Assembly: GCF_040115645.1 (NCBI RefSeq)
Contig: NW_027096014.1
Location: forward strand, 62,001-126,000
Length of the DNA stretch: 64,000 bases
Direction of reading: 5' to 3'
Source of the DNA: Euwallacea fornicatus
Lineage: Eukaryota; Arthropoda; Insecta; Coleoptera; Curculionidae
The stretch's first letter is position 1, and every line of letters begins with the position of its first letter. The position numbers and the translations under genes were made by a program. Positions 52,457-64,000 of this stretch are shown in pieces. The notes under the pieces were generated by a model, which did not search any database, was not told the DNA's origin, and saw only the letters and a program-made list of their open reading frames with translations.

Positions 52457-53913
52457 CTTTTCAAACTTTGAAGCTCGATAACTTCGGCAAATGTGGACAA
52501 AATTTCTTAAAGAAAGTTTCAAATTAATCAGCTCGACGAGATTTTGAAGATGTCACAACACATCATGATTGCGTCTTGTTGAATTTCCAAGAAAAATAGT
52601 ACTTTATGTGCTCAAACACACTTTTGTGACTTTTCAAAATTTGAAGCTCGATAACTTCGGCAAATGTGGACCAAATTTGTTACACAAAGTTTCAAATTAA
52701 TCAGCTCGACGAGATTTTGAAGATGTCACAACACATCATGATTGCATCTTGTTGACTTTCCAAGAAAAATAGTACTTTATGTGGTCAAACACACTTTTGT
52801 GACTTTTCAAACTTTGAAGCTCGATAAGTTCGGCAAATGTGGACAAAATTTCTTAAAGAAAGTTTCAAATTAATCAGCTCGACGAGATTTTGAAGATGTC
52901 ACAACACATCATGATTGCATCTTGTTGACTTTCCAAGAAAAATAGTACTTTATGTGCTCAAACACACTTTTGTGACTTTTCAAACTTTGAAGCTCGATAA
53001 GTTCGGCAAATGTGGACCAAATTTGTTACACAAAGTTTCAAATTAATCAGCTCGACGAGATTTTGAAGATGTCACAACACATCATGATTGCATCTTGTTG
53101 ACTTTCCAAGAAAAATAGTACTTTATGTGCTCAAACACACTTTTGTGACTTTTCAAACTTTGAAGCTCGATAAGTTCGGCAAATGTGGACCAAATTTGTT
53201 ACACAAAGTTTCAAATTAATCAGCTCGACGAGATTTTGAAGATGTCAAAACACATCATGATTGCATCTTGTTGACTTTCCAAGAAAAATAGTACTTTATG
53301 TGCTCAAACACACTTTTGTGACTTTTCAAACTTTGAAGCTCGATAAGTTCGGCAAATGTGGACCAAATTTTTTAAAGAAAGTTTCAAATTAATCAGCTCG
53401 ACGAGATTTTGAAGATGTCACAACACATCATGATTGCATCTTGTTGACTTTCCAATAAAAATAGTACTTTATGTGCTCAAACACACAACTTTTGTGACTT
53501 TTCAAACTTTGAAGCTCGATAAGTTCGGCAAATGTGGACAATATTTCTTAAAGAAAGTTTCAAATTAATCAGCTCGACGAGATCTTGAAGATGTCACAAC
53601 ACATCATGATTGCATCTTGTTGAATTTCCAAGAAAAATGGTACTTTATGTGCTCACACACACAACTTTTGTGACTTTTCAAACTTTGAAGCTCGATAACT
53701 TCGGGAAATGTGGACCAAATTTCTTAAAGAAAGTTTCAAATTAATCAGCTCGACGAGATTTTGAAGATGTCACAACAAATCATGATTGCGTCTTGTTGAA
53801 TTTCCAAGAAAAATAGTACTTTATGTGCTCAAACAGACTTTTGTGACTTTTCAAACTTTGAAGCTCGATAACTTCGGCAAATGTGGACCAAATTTGTTAC
53901 ACAAAGTTTCAAA

Positions 53914-54890
53914 TTAATCAGCTCGACGAGATTTTGAAGATGTCACAACACATCATGATTGCATCTTGTTGACTTTCCAAGAAAAATAGTACTTTATGTG
54001 CTCAAACACACTTTTGTGACTTTTCAATCTTTGAAGCTCGATAACTTCGGGAAATGTGGACCAAATTTCTTAAAGAAAGTTTCAAATTAATCAGCTCGAC
54101 GAGATTTTGAAGATGTCACAACACATCATGATTGCATCTTGTTGACTTTCCAATAAAAATAGTACTTTATGTGCTCAAACACACAACTTTTGTGACTTTA
54201 CAAACTTTGAAGCTCGATAAGTTCGGCAAATGTGGACAATATTTCTTAAAGAAAGTTTCAAATTAATCAGCTCGACGAGATCTTGAAGATGTCACAACAC
54301 ATCATGATTGCATCTTGTTGAATTTCCAAGAAAAATGGTACTTTATGTGCTCACACACACAACTTTTGTGACTTTTCAAACTTTGAAGCTCGATAACTTC
54401 GGGAAATGTGGACCAAATTTCTTAAAGAAAGTTTCAAATTAATCAGCTCGACGAGATTTTGAAGATGTCACAACACATCATGATTGCGTCTTGTTGAATT
54501 TCCAAGAAAAATAGTACTTTATGTGCTGAAACAGACTTTTGTGACTTTTCAAACTTTGAAGCTCGATAACTTCGGCAAATGTGGACCAAATTTCTTAAAG
54601 AAAGTCTCAAATTAATCAGCTCGACGAGATTTTGAAGATGTCACAACACATCATGATTGCATCTTGTTGACTTTCCAATAAAAATAGTACTTTATGTGCT
54701 CAAACACACTTTTGTGACTTTTCAAACTTTGAAGCTCGATAACTTCGAGAAATGTGGACCAAATTTGTTACACAAAGTTTCAAATTAATCAGCTCGACGA
54801 GATTTTGAAGATGTCACAACACATCATGATTGCATCTTGTTGACTTTCCAAGAAAAATAGTACTTTATGTGCTCAAACACACTTTTGTGA
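53914..54890. repeat. About 1-kb duplicated segment, copy 2
   Basis: Copy of 51,480-52,456. One difference was noticed, CTTCGAGAAATG near 54,747 instead of CTTCGGGAAATG. Homology ends near 54,890, where CAAATTTTGAAG replaces CAAACTTTGAAG. Confidence 0.73.
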
Positions 54891-57004
54891 CTTTTCAAAT
54901 TTTGAAGCTCGATAACTTCGGGAAATGTGGACCAAATTTGTTACACAAAGTTTCAAATTAATCAGCTCGACGAGATTTTGAAGATGTCACAACACATCAT
55001 GATTGCATCTTGTTGACTTTCCAAGAAAAATAGTACTTTATGTGCTCAAACACAGAACTTTTGTGACTTTTCAAATTTTAAAGCTCGATAAGTTCGGCAA
55101 ATGTGGAGCAAATTTCTTAAAGAAAGTTTCAAATTAATCAGCTCGACGAGATTTTGAAGATGTCACAACACATCATGATTGCATCTTGTTGACTTTCCAA
55201 TAAAAATAGTACTTTATGTGCTCCAACACACTTTTGTGACTTTTCAAACTTTGAAGCTCGATAACTTCGGGAAATGTGGACCAAATTTGTTACACAAAGT
55301 TTCAAATTAATCAGCTCGACGAGATTTTGAAGATGTCACAACACATCATGATTGCATCTTGTTGACTTTCCAAGAAAAATAGTACTTTATGTGCTCAAAC
55401 ACAGAACTTTTGTGACTTTTCAAATTTTAAAGCTCGATAAGTTCGGCAAATGTGGAGCAAATTTCTTAAAGAAAGTTTCAAATTAATCAGCTCGACGAGA
55501 TTTTGAAGATGTCACAACACATCATGATTGCATCTTGTTGACTTTCCAATAAAAATAGTACTTTATGTGCTCAAACACACAACTTTTGTGACTTTTCAAA
55601 CTTTGAAGCTCGATAAGTTCGGCAAATGTGGACAAAATTTCTTAAAGAAAGTTTCAAATTAATCAGCGCGGCGAGATTTTGAAGATGTCACAACACATCA
55701 TGATTGCGTCTTGTTGAATTTCCAAGAAAAATAGTACTTTATGTGCTCAAACACAAAACTTTTGTGACTTTTCAAATTTTGAAGCTCGATAAGTTCGGCA
55801 AATGTGGACAAAATTTCTTAAAGAAAGTTTCAAATTAATCAGCTCGACGAGATATTGAAGATGTCACAACACATCATGATTGCATCTTGTTGAATTTCCA
55901 AGAAAAATAGTACTTTATGTGCTCAAACACACTTTTGTGACTTTTCAAACTTTGAAGCTCGATAACTTCGGCAAATGTGGACCAAATTTGTTACACAAAG
56001 TTTCAAATTAATCAGCTCGACGAGATTTTGAAGATGTCACAACACATCATGATTGCATCTTGTTGACTTTCCAAGAAAAATAGTACTTTATGTGGTCAAA
56101 CACACTTTTGTGACTTTTCAAACTTTGAAGCTCGATAAGTTCGGCAAATGTGGACAAAATTTGTTACACAAAGTTTCAAATTAATCAGCTCGACGAGATT
56201 TTGAAGATGTCACAACACATCATGATTGCATCTTGTTGACTTTCCAAGAAAAATAGTACTTTATGTGCTCAAACACAGAACTTTTGTGACTTTTCAAATT
56301 TTAAAGCTCGATAAGTTCGGCAAATGTGGAGCAAATTTCTTAAAGAAAGTTTCAAATTAATCAGCTCGACGAGATTTTGAAGATGTCACAACACATCATG
56401 ATTGCATCTTGTTGACTTTCCAAGAAAAATAGTACTTTATGTGCTCAAACACAGAACTTTTGTGACTTTTCAAATTTTAAAGCTCGATAAGTTCGGCAAA
56501 TGTGGACAAAATTTCTTAAAGAAAGTTTCAAATTAATCAGCGCGGCGAGATTTTGAAGATGTCACAACACATCATGATTGCATCTTGTTGAATTTCCAAG
56601 AAAAATAGTACTTTATGTGCTCAAACACAAAACTTTTGTGACTTTTCAAATTTTGAAGCTCGATAAGTTCGGCAAATGTGGACAAAATTTCTTAAAGAAA
56701 GTTTCAAATTAATCAGCTCGACGAGATTTTGAAGATGTCACAACACATCATGATTGCATCTTGTTGAATTTCCAAGAAAAATAGTACTTTATGTGCTCAA
56801 ACACAAAACGTTTGTGACTTTTCAAATTTTGAAGCTCGATAAGTTCGGCAAATGTGGACAAAATTTCTTAAAGAAAGTTTCAAATTAATCAGCTCGACGA
56901 GATTTTGAAGATGTCACAACACATCATGATTGCATCTTGTTGAATTTCCAAGAAAAATAGTACTTTATGTGCTCAAACACACTTTTGTGACTTTTCAAAC
57001 TTTG

Positions 57005-60000
57005 AAGCTCGATAAGTTCGGCAAATGTGGACAAAATTTCTTAAAGAAAGTTTCAAATTAATCAGCTCGACGAGATTTTGAAGATGTCACAACACATCAT
57101 GATTGCATCTTGTTGAATTTCCAAGAAAAATAGTACTTTATGTGCTCAAACACACTTTTGTGACTTTTCAAACTTTGAAGCTCGATAAGTTCGGCAAATG
57201 TGGACCAAATTTTTTAAAGAAAGTTTCAAATTAATCAGCTCGACGAGATTTTGAAGATGTCACAACACATCATGATTGCATCTTGTTGACTTTCCAATAA
57301 AAATAGTACTTTATGTGCTCAAACACACAACTTTTGTGACTTTTCAAACTTTGAAGCTCGATAAGTTCGGCAAATGTGGACAATATTTCTTAAAGAAAGT
57401 TTCAAATTAATCAGCTCGACGAGATCTTGAAGATGTCACAACACATCATGATTGCATCTTGTTGAATTTCCAAGAAAAATGGTACTTTATGTGCTCACAC
57501 ACACAACTTTTGTGACTTTTCAAACTTTGAAGCTCGATAACTTCGGGAAATGTGGACCAAATTTGTTACACAAAGTTTCAAATTAATCAGCTCGACGAGA
57601 TTTTGAAGATGTCACAACACATCATGATTGCATCTTGTTGACTTTCCAAGAAAAATAGTACTTTATGTGCTCAAACACAGAACTTTTGTGACTTTTCAAA
57701 TTTTAAAGCTCGATAAGTTCGGCAAATGTGGAGCAAATTTCTTAAAGAAAGTTTCAAATTAATCAGCTCGACGAGATTTTGAAGATGTCACAACACATCA
57801 TGATTGCATCTTGTTGACTTTCCAATAAAAATAGTACTTTATGTGCTCAAACACACAACTTTTGTGACTTTTCAAACTTTGAAGCTCGATAAGTTCGGCA
57901 AATGTGGACAAAATTTCTTAAAGAAAGTTTCAAATTAATCAGCGCGGCGAGATTTTGAAGATGTCACAACACATCATGATTGCGTCTTGTTGAATTTCCA
58001 AGAAAAATAGTACTTTATGTGCTCAAACACAAAACTTTTGTGACTTTTCAAATTTTGAAGCTCGATAAGTTCGGCAAATGTGGACAAAATTTCTTAAAGA
58101 AAGTTTCAAATTAATCAGCTCGACGAGATTTTGAAGATGTCACAACACATCATGATTGCATCTTGTTGACTTTCCAATAAAAATAGTACTTTATGTGCTC
58201 AAACACACAACTTTTGTGACTTTTCAAACTTTGAAGCTCGATAAGTACGGCAAATGTGGACAAAATTTCTTAAAGAAAGTTTCAAATTAATCAGCGCGGC
58301 GAGATTTTGAAGATGTCACAACACATCATGATTGCGTCTTGTTGAATTTCCAAGAAAAATAGTACTTTATGTGCTCAAACACAAAACTTTTGTGACTTTT
58401 CAAATTTTGAAGCTCGATAAGTTCGGCAAATGTGGACAAAATTTCTTAAAGAAAGTTTCAAATTAATCAGCTCGACGAGATATTGAAGATGTCACAACAC
58501 ATCATGATTGCATCTTGTTGAATTTCCAAGAAAAATAGTACTTTATGTGCTCAAACACACTTTTGTGACTTTTCAAACTTTGAAGCTCGATAACTTCGGC
58601 AAATGTGGACCAAATTTGTTACACAAAGTTTCAAATTAATCAGCTCGACGAGATTTTGAAGATGTCACAACACATCATGATTGCATCTTGTTGACTTTCC
58701 AAGAAAAATAGTACTTTATGTGCTCAAACAGACTTTTGTGACTTTTCAAACTTTGAAGCTCGATAACTTCGGCAAATGTGGACAAAATTTCTTAAAGAAA
58801 GTTTCAAATTAATCAGCTCGACGAGATTTTGAAGATGTCACAACACATCATAATTGCATCTTGTTGAATTTCCAAGAAAAATAGTACTTTATGTGCTCAA
58901 ACAGACTTTTGTGACTTTTCAAACTTTGAAGCTCGATAACTTCGGCAAATGTGGACCAAATTACTTAAAGAAAGTTTCAAATTAATCAGCTCGACGAGAT
59001 TTTGAAGATGTCACAACACATCATGATTGCGTCTTGCTGATTTTCTAAGAAAAATAGTACTTTATGTGCTCACACGCACAACTTTTGTTACTTTTCAAAC
59101 TTTGAAGCTCGATAACTTCGGCAAATGTGGACCAAATTTCTTAAAGAAAGTTTCAAATTAATCAGCTCGACGAGATTTTGACGATGTCACAACACATCAT
59201 GATTGCATCATGTTGACTTTCCAAGAAAAATAGTACTTTATGTGCTCAAACACAATTCATTTATGACTTTTCAAATTTTGAAGCTCGATAAGTTCGTCAA
59301 ATGTGGACAAAATTTCTTAAAGAAAGTTTCAAATTAATCAGCTCGACAAGATTTTGAAGATGTCACAACACATCATGATTGCATCTTGTTGACTTTCCTA
59401 TAAAAATAGTACTTTATGTGCTCAAACACACTTTTGTGACTTTTCAAACTTTGAAGCTCCATAAGTTCGGCAAATGTGGACAAAATTTCTTAAAGAAAGT
59501 TTCAAATTAATCAGCTCGACGAGATTTTGAAGATGTCACAACACATCATGATTGCATCATGTTGACTTTCCAAGAAAAATAGTACTTTATGTGCTCAAAC
59601 ACAATTCATTTATGACTTTTCAAATTTTGAAGCTCGATAAGTTCGTCAAATGTGGACAAAATTTCTTAAAGAAAGTTTCAAATTAATCAGCTCGACAAGA
59701 TTTTGAAGATGTCACAACACATCATGATTGCATCTTGTTGACTTTCCTATAAAAATAGTACTTTATGTGCTCAAACACACTTTTGTGACTTTTCAAACTT
59801 TGAAGCTCCATAAGTTCGGCAAATGTGGACAAAATTTCTTAAAGAAAGTTTCAAATTAATCAGCTCGACGAGATTTTGAAGATGTCACAACACATCATGA
59901 TTGCATCTTGTTGACTTTCCAAGAAAAATAGTACTTTATGTGCTCAAACACAGAACTTTTGTGACTTTTCAAATTTTAAAGCTCGATAAGTTCGGCAAAT

Positions 60001-60154
60001 GTGGAGCAAATTTCTTAAAGAAAGTTTCAAATTAATCAGCTCGACGAGATTTTGAAGATGTCACAACACATCATGATTGCGTCTTGTTGAATTTCCAAGA
60101 AAAATAGTACTTTATGTGCTCAAACACAAAACTTTTGTGACTTTTCAAATTTTG
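57005..60154. repeat. Terminal higher-order block, unit 1 (3,150 bp)
   Basis: First of three successive copies, anchored on GACAATATTTC at 57381, 60531 and 63156. It holds an internal two-unit tandem duplication of 349 bp (59206-59554 and 59555-59903). This duplicates the rare CATCATGTTGAC, ACAATTCATTTATGAC and TTTCCTATAAAAATAG sites. It also keeps the AAAAATGGTAC unit near 57,480 that unit 2 lacks. The 525-bp length excess over unit 2 is fully explained by these 349 + 176 bp. Confidence 0.82.
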
Positions 60155-62779
60155 AAGCTCGATAAGTTCGGCAAATGTGGACAAAATTTCTTAAAGAAAG
60201 TTTCAAATTAATCAGCTCGACGAGATTTTGAAGATGTCACAACACATCATGATTGCATCTTGTTGAATTTCCAAGAAAAATAGTACTTTATGTGCTCAAA
60301 CACACTTTTGTGACTTTTCAAACTTTGAAGCTCGATAAGTTCGGCAAATGTGGACCAAATTTTTTAAAGAAAGTTTCAAATTAATCAGCTCGACGAGATT
60401 TTGAAGATGTCACAACACATCATGATTGCATCTTGTTGACTTTCCAATAAAAATAGTACTTTATGTGCTCAAACACACAACTTTTGTGACTTTTCAAACT
60501 TTGAAGCTCGATAAGTTCGGCAAATGTGGACAATATTTCTTAAAGAAAGTTTCAAATTAATCAGCTCGACGAGATCTTGAAGATGTCACAACACATCATG
60601 ATTGCATCTTGTTGAATTTCCAAGAAAAATAGTACTTTATGTGCTCAAACACAGAACTTTTGTGACTTTTCAAATTTTAAAGCTCGATAAGTTCGGCAAA
60701 TGTGGAGCAAATTTCTTAAAGAAAGTTTCAAATTAATCAGCTCGACGAGATTTTGAAGATGTCACAACACATCATGATTGCATCTTGTTGACTTTCCAAT
60801 AAAAATAGTACTTTATGTGCTCAAACACACAACTTTTGTGACTTTTCAAACTTTGAAGCTCGATAAGTTCGGCAAATGTGGACAAAATTTCTTAAAGAAA
60901 GTTTCAAATTAATCAGCGCGGCGAGATTTTGAAGATGTCACAACACATCATGATTGCGTCTTGTTGAATTTCCAAGAAAAATAGTACTTTATGTGCTCAA
61001 ACACAAAACTTTTGTGACTTTTCAAATTTTGAAGCTCGATAAGTTCGGCAAATGTGGACAAAATTTCTTAAAGAAAGTTTCAAATTAATCAGCTCGACGA
61101 GATTTTGAAGATGTCACAACACATCATGATTGCATCTTGTTGACTTTCCAATAAAAATAGTACTTTATGTGCTCAAACACACAACTTTTGTGACTTTTCA
61201 AACTTTGAAGCTCGATAAGTACGGCAAATGTGGACAAAATTTCTTAAAGAAAGTTTCAAATTAATCAGCGCGGCGAGATTTTGAAGATGTCACAACACAT
61301 CATGATTGCGTCTTGTTGAATTTCCAAGAAAAATAGTACTTTATGTGCTCAAACACAAAACTTTTGTGACTTTTCAAATTTTGAAGCTCGATAAGTTCGG
61401 CAAATGTGGACAAAATTTCTTAAAGAAAGTTTCAAATTAATCAGCTCGACGAGATATTGAAGATGTCACAACACATCATGATTGCATCTTGTTGAATTTC
61501 CAAGAAAAATAGTACTTTATGTGCTCAAACACACTTTTGTGACTTTTCAAACTTTGAAGCTCGATAACTTCGGCAAATGTGGACCAAATTTGTTACACAA
61601 AGTTTCAAATTAATCAGCTCGACGAGATTTTGAAGATGTCACAACACATCATGATTGCATCTTGTTGACTTTCCAAGAAAAATAGTACTTTATGTGCTCA
61701 AACAGACTTTTGTGACTTTTCAAACTTTGAAGCTCGATAACTTCGGCAAATGTGGACAAAATTTCTTAAAGAAAGTTTCAAATTAATCAGCTCGACGAGA
61801 TTTTGAAGATGTCACAACACATCATAATTGCATCTTGTTGAATTTCCAAGAAAAATAGTACTTTATGTGCTCAAACAGACTTTTGTGACTTTTCAAACTT
61901 TGAAGCTCGATAACTTCGGCAAATGTGGACCAAATTACTTAAAGAAAGTTTCAAATTAATCAGCTCGACGAGATTTTGAAGATGTCACAACACATCATGA
62001 TTGCGTCTTGCTGATTTTCTAAGAAAAATAGTACTTTATGTGCTCACACGCACAACTTTTGTTACTTTTCAAACTTTGAAGCTCGATAACTTCGGCAAAT
62101 GTGGACCAAATTTCTTAAAGAAAGTTTCAAATTAATCAGCTCGACGAGATTTTGACGATGTCACAACACATCATGATTGCATCATGTTGACTTTCCAAGA
62201 AAAATAGTACTTTATGTGCTCAAACACAATTCATTTATGACTTTTCAAATTTTGAAGCTCGATAAGTTCGTCAAATGTGGACAAAATTTCTTAAAGAAAG
62301 TTTCAAATTAATCAGCTCGACAAGATTTTGAAGATGTCACAACACATCATGATTGCATCTTGTTGACTTTCCTATAAAAATAGTACTTTATGTGCTCAAA
62401 CACACTTTTGTGACTTTTCAAACTTTGAAGCTCCATAAGTTCGGCAAATGTGGACAAAATTTCTTAAAGAAAGTTTCAAATTAATCAGCTCGACGAGATT
62501 TTGAAGATGTCACAACACATCATGATTGCATCTTGTTGACTTTCCAAGAAAAATAGTACTTTATGTGCTCAAACACAGAACTTTTGTGACTTTTCAAATT
62601 TTAAAGCTCGATAAGTTCGGCAAATGTGGAGCAAATTTCTTAAAGAAAGTTTCAAATTAATCAGCTCGACGAGATTTTGAAGATGTCACAACACATCATG
62701 ATTGCGTCTTGTTGAATTTCCAAGAAAAATAGTACTTTATGTGCTCAAACACAAAACTTTTGTGACTTTTCAAATTTTG
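60155..62779. repeat. Terminal higher-order block, unit 2 (2,625 bp)
   Basis: This is the second copy. The rare unit GTCTTGCTGATTTTCTAAG at about 62,003 matches 59,029 in unit 1 at offset 2,974 bp, the distance before the 349-bp internal duplication takes effect. It has only a single CATCATGTTGAC unit. It also lacks the 176-bp AAAAATGGTAC unit: the distance from GACAATATTTC to CACAGAAC is 121 bp here against 297 bp in unit 1. Confidence 0.82.
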
Positions 62780-64000
62780 AAGCTCGATAAGTTCGGCAAA
62801 TGTGGACAAAATTTCTTAAAGAAAGTTTCAAATTAATCAGCTCGACGAGATTTTGAAGATGTCACAACACATCATGATTGCATCTTGTTGAATTTCCAAG
62901 AAAAATAGTACTTTATGTGCTCAAACACACTTTTGTGACTTTTCAAACTTTGAAGCTCGATAAGTTCGGCAAATGTGGACCAAATTTTTTAAAGAAAGTT
63001 TCAAATTAATCAGCTCGACGAGATTTTGAAGATGTCACAACACATCATGATTGCATCTTGTTGACTTTCCAATAAAAATAGTACTTTATGTGCTCAAACA
63101 CACAACTTTTGTGACTTTTCAAACTTTGAAGCTCGATAAGTTCGGCAAATGTGGACAATATTTCTTAAAGAAAGTTTCAAATTAATCAGCTCGACGAGAT
63201 CTTGAAGATGTCACAACACATCATGATTGCATCTTGTTGAATTTCCAAGAAAAATGGTACTTTATGTGCTCACACACACAACTTTTGTGACTTTTCAAAC
63301 TTTGAAGCTCGATAACTTCGGGAAATGTGGACCAAATTTGTTACACAAAGTTTCAAATTAATCAGCTCGACGAGATTTTGAAGATGTCACAACACATCAT
63401 GATTGCATCTTGTTGACTTTCCAAGAAAAATAGTACTTTATGTGCTCAAACACAGAACTTTTGTGACTTTTCAAATTTTAAAGCTCGATAAGTTCGGCAA
63501 ATGTGGAGCAAATTTCTTAAAGAAAGTTTCAAATTAATCAGCTCGACGAGATTTTGAAGATGTCACAACACATCATGATTGCATCTTGTTGACTTTCCAA
63601 TAAAAATAGTACTTTATGTGCTCAAACACACAACTTTTGTGACTTTTCAAACTTTGAAGCTCGATAAGTTCGGCAAATGTGGACAAAATTTCTTAAAGAA
63701 AGTTTCAAATTAATCAGCGCGGCGAGATTTTGAAGATGTCACAACACATCATGATTGCGTCTTGTTGAATTTCCAAGAAAAATAGTACTTTATGTGCTCA
63801 AACACAAAACTTTTGTGACTTTTCAAATTTTGAAGCTCGATAAGTTCGGCAAATGTGGACAAAATTTCTTAAAGAAAGTTTCAAATTAATCAGCTCGACG
63901 AGATTTTGAAGATGTCACAACACATCATGATTGCATCTTGTTGACTTTCCAATAAAAATAGTACTTTATGTGCTCAAACACACAACTTTTGTGACTTTTC
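62780..64000. repeat. Terminal higher-order block, unit 3 (cut by window edge)
   Basis: This is the start of a third copy. It has the GACAATATTTC unit (63156), the AAAAATGGTAC unit (about 63,254), the GGGAAATG/GTTACAC unit and the CACAGAAC/TTTTAAAGCTCG unit, in the same order as unit 1. It therefore keeps the 176-bp unit missing from unit 2. More copies are expected beyond the window. Confidence 0.8.
63835..64000 (+). repeat. Partial monomer cut by the right window edge
   Basis: The last unit begins with GCTCGATAAGTTCGG and runs 166 bp to the window end. It carries the CACACAAC long-class patch, so it lacks the last 10 bp of a 176-bp unit. The array therefore continues to the right. On the left the window begins exactly at a unit start, which is a coincidence of windowing; nothing suggests an array edge there. 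Confidence 0.95.

Larger units (their letters stand above)
1..64000. repeat. Continuous head-to-tail satellite DNA array, 173/176-bp monomer
   Basis: The entire window is one tandem array. Unit starts, taken at GCTCGATAA, fall at 1, 174, 347, 520, 693, 866 and so on to 63,835, always spaced 173 or 176 bp. The arithmetic of first and last starts gives 366 complete units plus a partial one. The unit order is: GCTCGATAA(C/G)TTCGG, an A/T-rich TTTCTTAAAGAAAG segment, TCAGCTCGACGAG, GATGTCACAACACATCATG, TTGTTGA(C/A)TTTCCAA, AGTACTTTATGTGCTC, a variable patch, then GTGACTTTTCAAACTTTGAA. One unit counted by hand has 34% G+C. No unit is inverted and nothing foreign interrupts the array. The nucleosome-like unit length and array size are typical of eukaryotic centromeric or heterochromatic satellites. 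That location is an inference, because no flanking sequence is visible. Confidence 0.97.

Noticed and set aside
59398..59410. TATA-box-like CTATAAAAATAG in three right-end units (near 59,398, 59,747 and 62,371)
   Set aside because: It is a single-base variant of the common CAATAAAAATAG or CAAGAAAAATAG. There is no gene downstream and no start-site context.
1..64000. CRISPR array
   Set aside because: The repeated unit is the whole 173/176 bp with no short constant repeat separated by unique spacers, and no cas genes are present.
1..64000. Identification as human alpha satellite (171 bp), Arabidopsis 178-bp repeat, or the 172-bp Rhynchospora Tyba repeat, from unit length
   Set aside because: Length alone is not evidence. 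The sequence does not resemble alpha satellite or the Arabidopsis repeat as I know them, and I cannot recall Tyba well enough to compare. A database search with one monomer would settle it.
1..64000. Ribosomal intergenic spacer or 5S rDNA array
   Set aside because: No rRNA core sequence, RNA polymerase III internal boxes or T-rich terminators recur in the unit.

Overview
The window is one uninterrupted tandem satellite DNA array. It runs from base 1 to base 64,000 and continues past both edges. I found no gene, RNA gene, transposon, microsatellite block or non-satellite spacer. Every monomer reads in the same orientation. The unit has two length classes, 173 bp and 176 bp, which differ by 3 bp in one variable patch just before the conserved GTGACTTTTCAA segment. 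From the first unit start (base 1) to the last (63,835) the distance is 63,834 bp. If every unit is 173 or 176 bp, the only reasonable solution is 366 complete monomers (about 194 of 173 bp and 172 of 176 bp), plus a 166-bp partial unit at the right edge. A typical 173-bp unit counted by hand has 59 G+C (34%).

A nucleosome-sized, AT-rich, head-to-tail satellite tens of kilobases long points to a eukaryotic chromosome, most likely centromeric, pericentromeric or another heterochromatic block resolved by long-read assembly. I do not recognise the monomer as human alpha satellite, Arabidopsis 178-bp repeat, rice CentO or maize CentC/knob repeat. Species and chromosome cannot be named from the sequence; plant or invertebrate are guesses only.

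Above the monomer level the array is a mosaic of nested, recent segmental amplifications (higher-order repeats). (1) 621-10,052: two adjacent copies of a 27-monomer, 4,716-bp block, with no difference at the sites compared. (2) About 9.3-24.4 kb: three dispersed copies of a 2.3-3 kb block that differ by whole-monomer gains and losses. (3) 27,092-29,071 repeats 392-2,371. (4) 33,233-36,559: an approximately 10-monomer duplication. (5) 38,366-48,101: two adjacent copies of a 28-monomer, 4,868-bp block with one base difference noticed. They are flanked on both sides by copies of one further approximately 1.9-kb segment. (6) 51.5-54.9 kb: a dispersed duplication of about 1 kb. (7) About 57.0 kb to the right edge: three copies of a 15-18-monomer block, the last cut by the window. 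Variants are regional: some occur only left of about 29 kb, some only at 34-47 kb, and some only right of about 50 kb. This fits local unequal exchange and segmental amplification.

Within the monomer the notable features are several short perfect dyads. One shows paired substitutions that keep its symmetry. There is also a 17-bp segment matching the mammalian CENP-B box core at 7 of 9 fixed positions, and at 8 of 9 in a sub-family of 13 monomers. These are the parts most worth testing. The window contains no protein-coding or enzymatic system.
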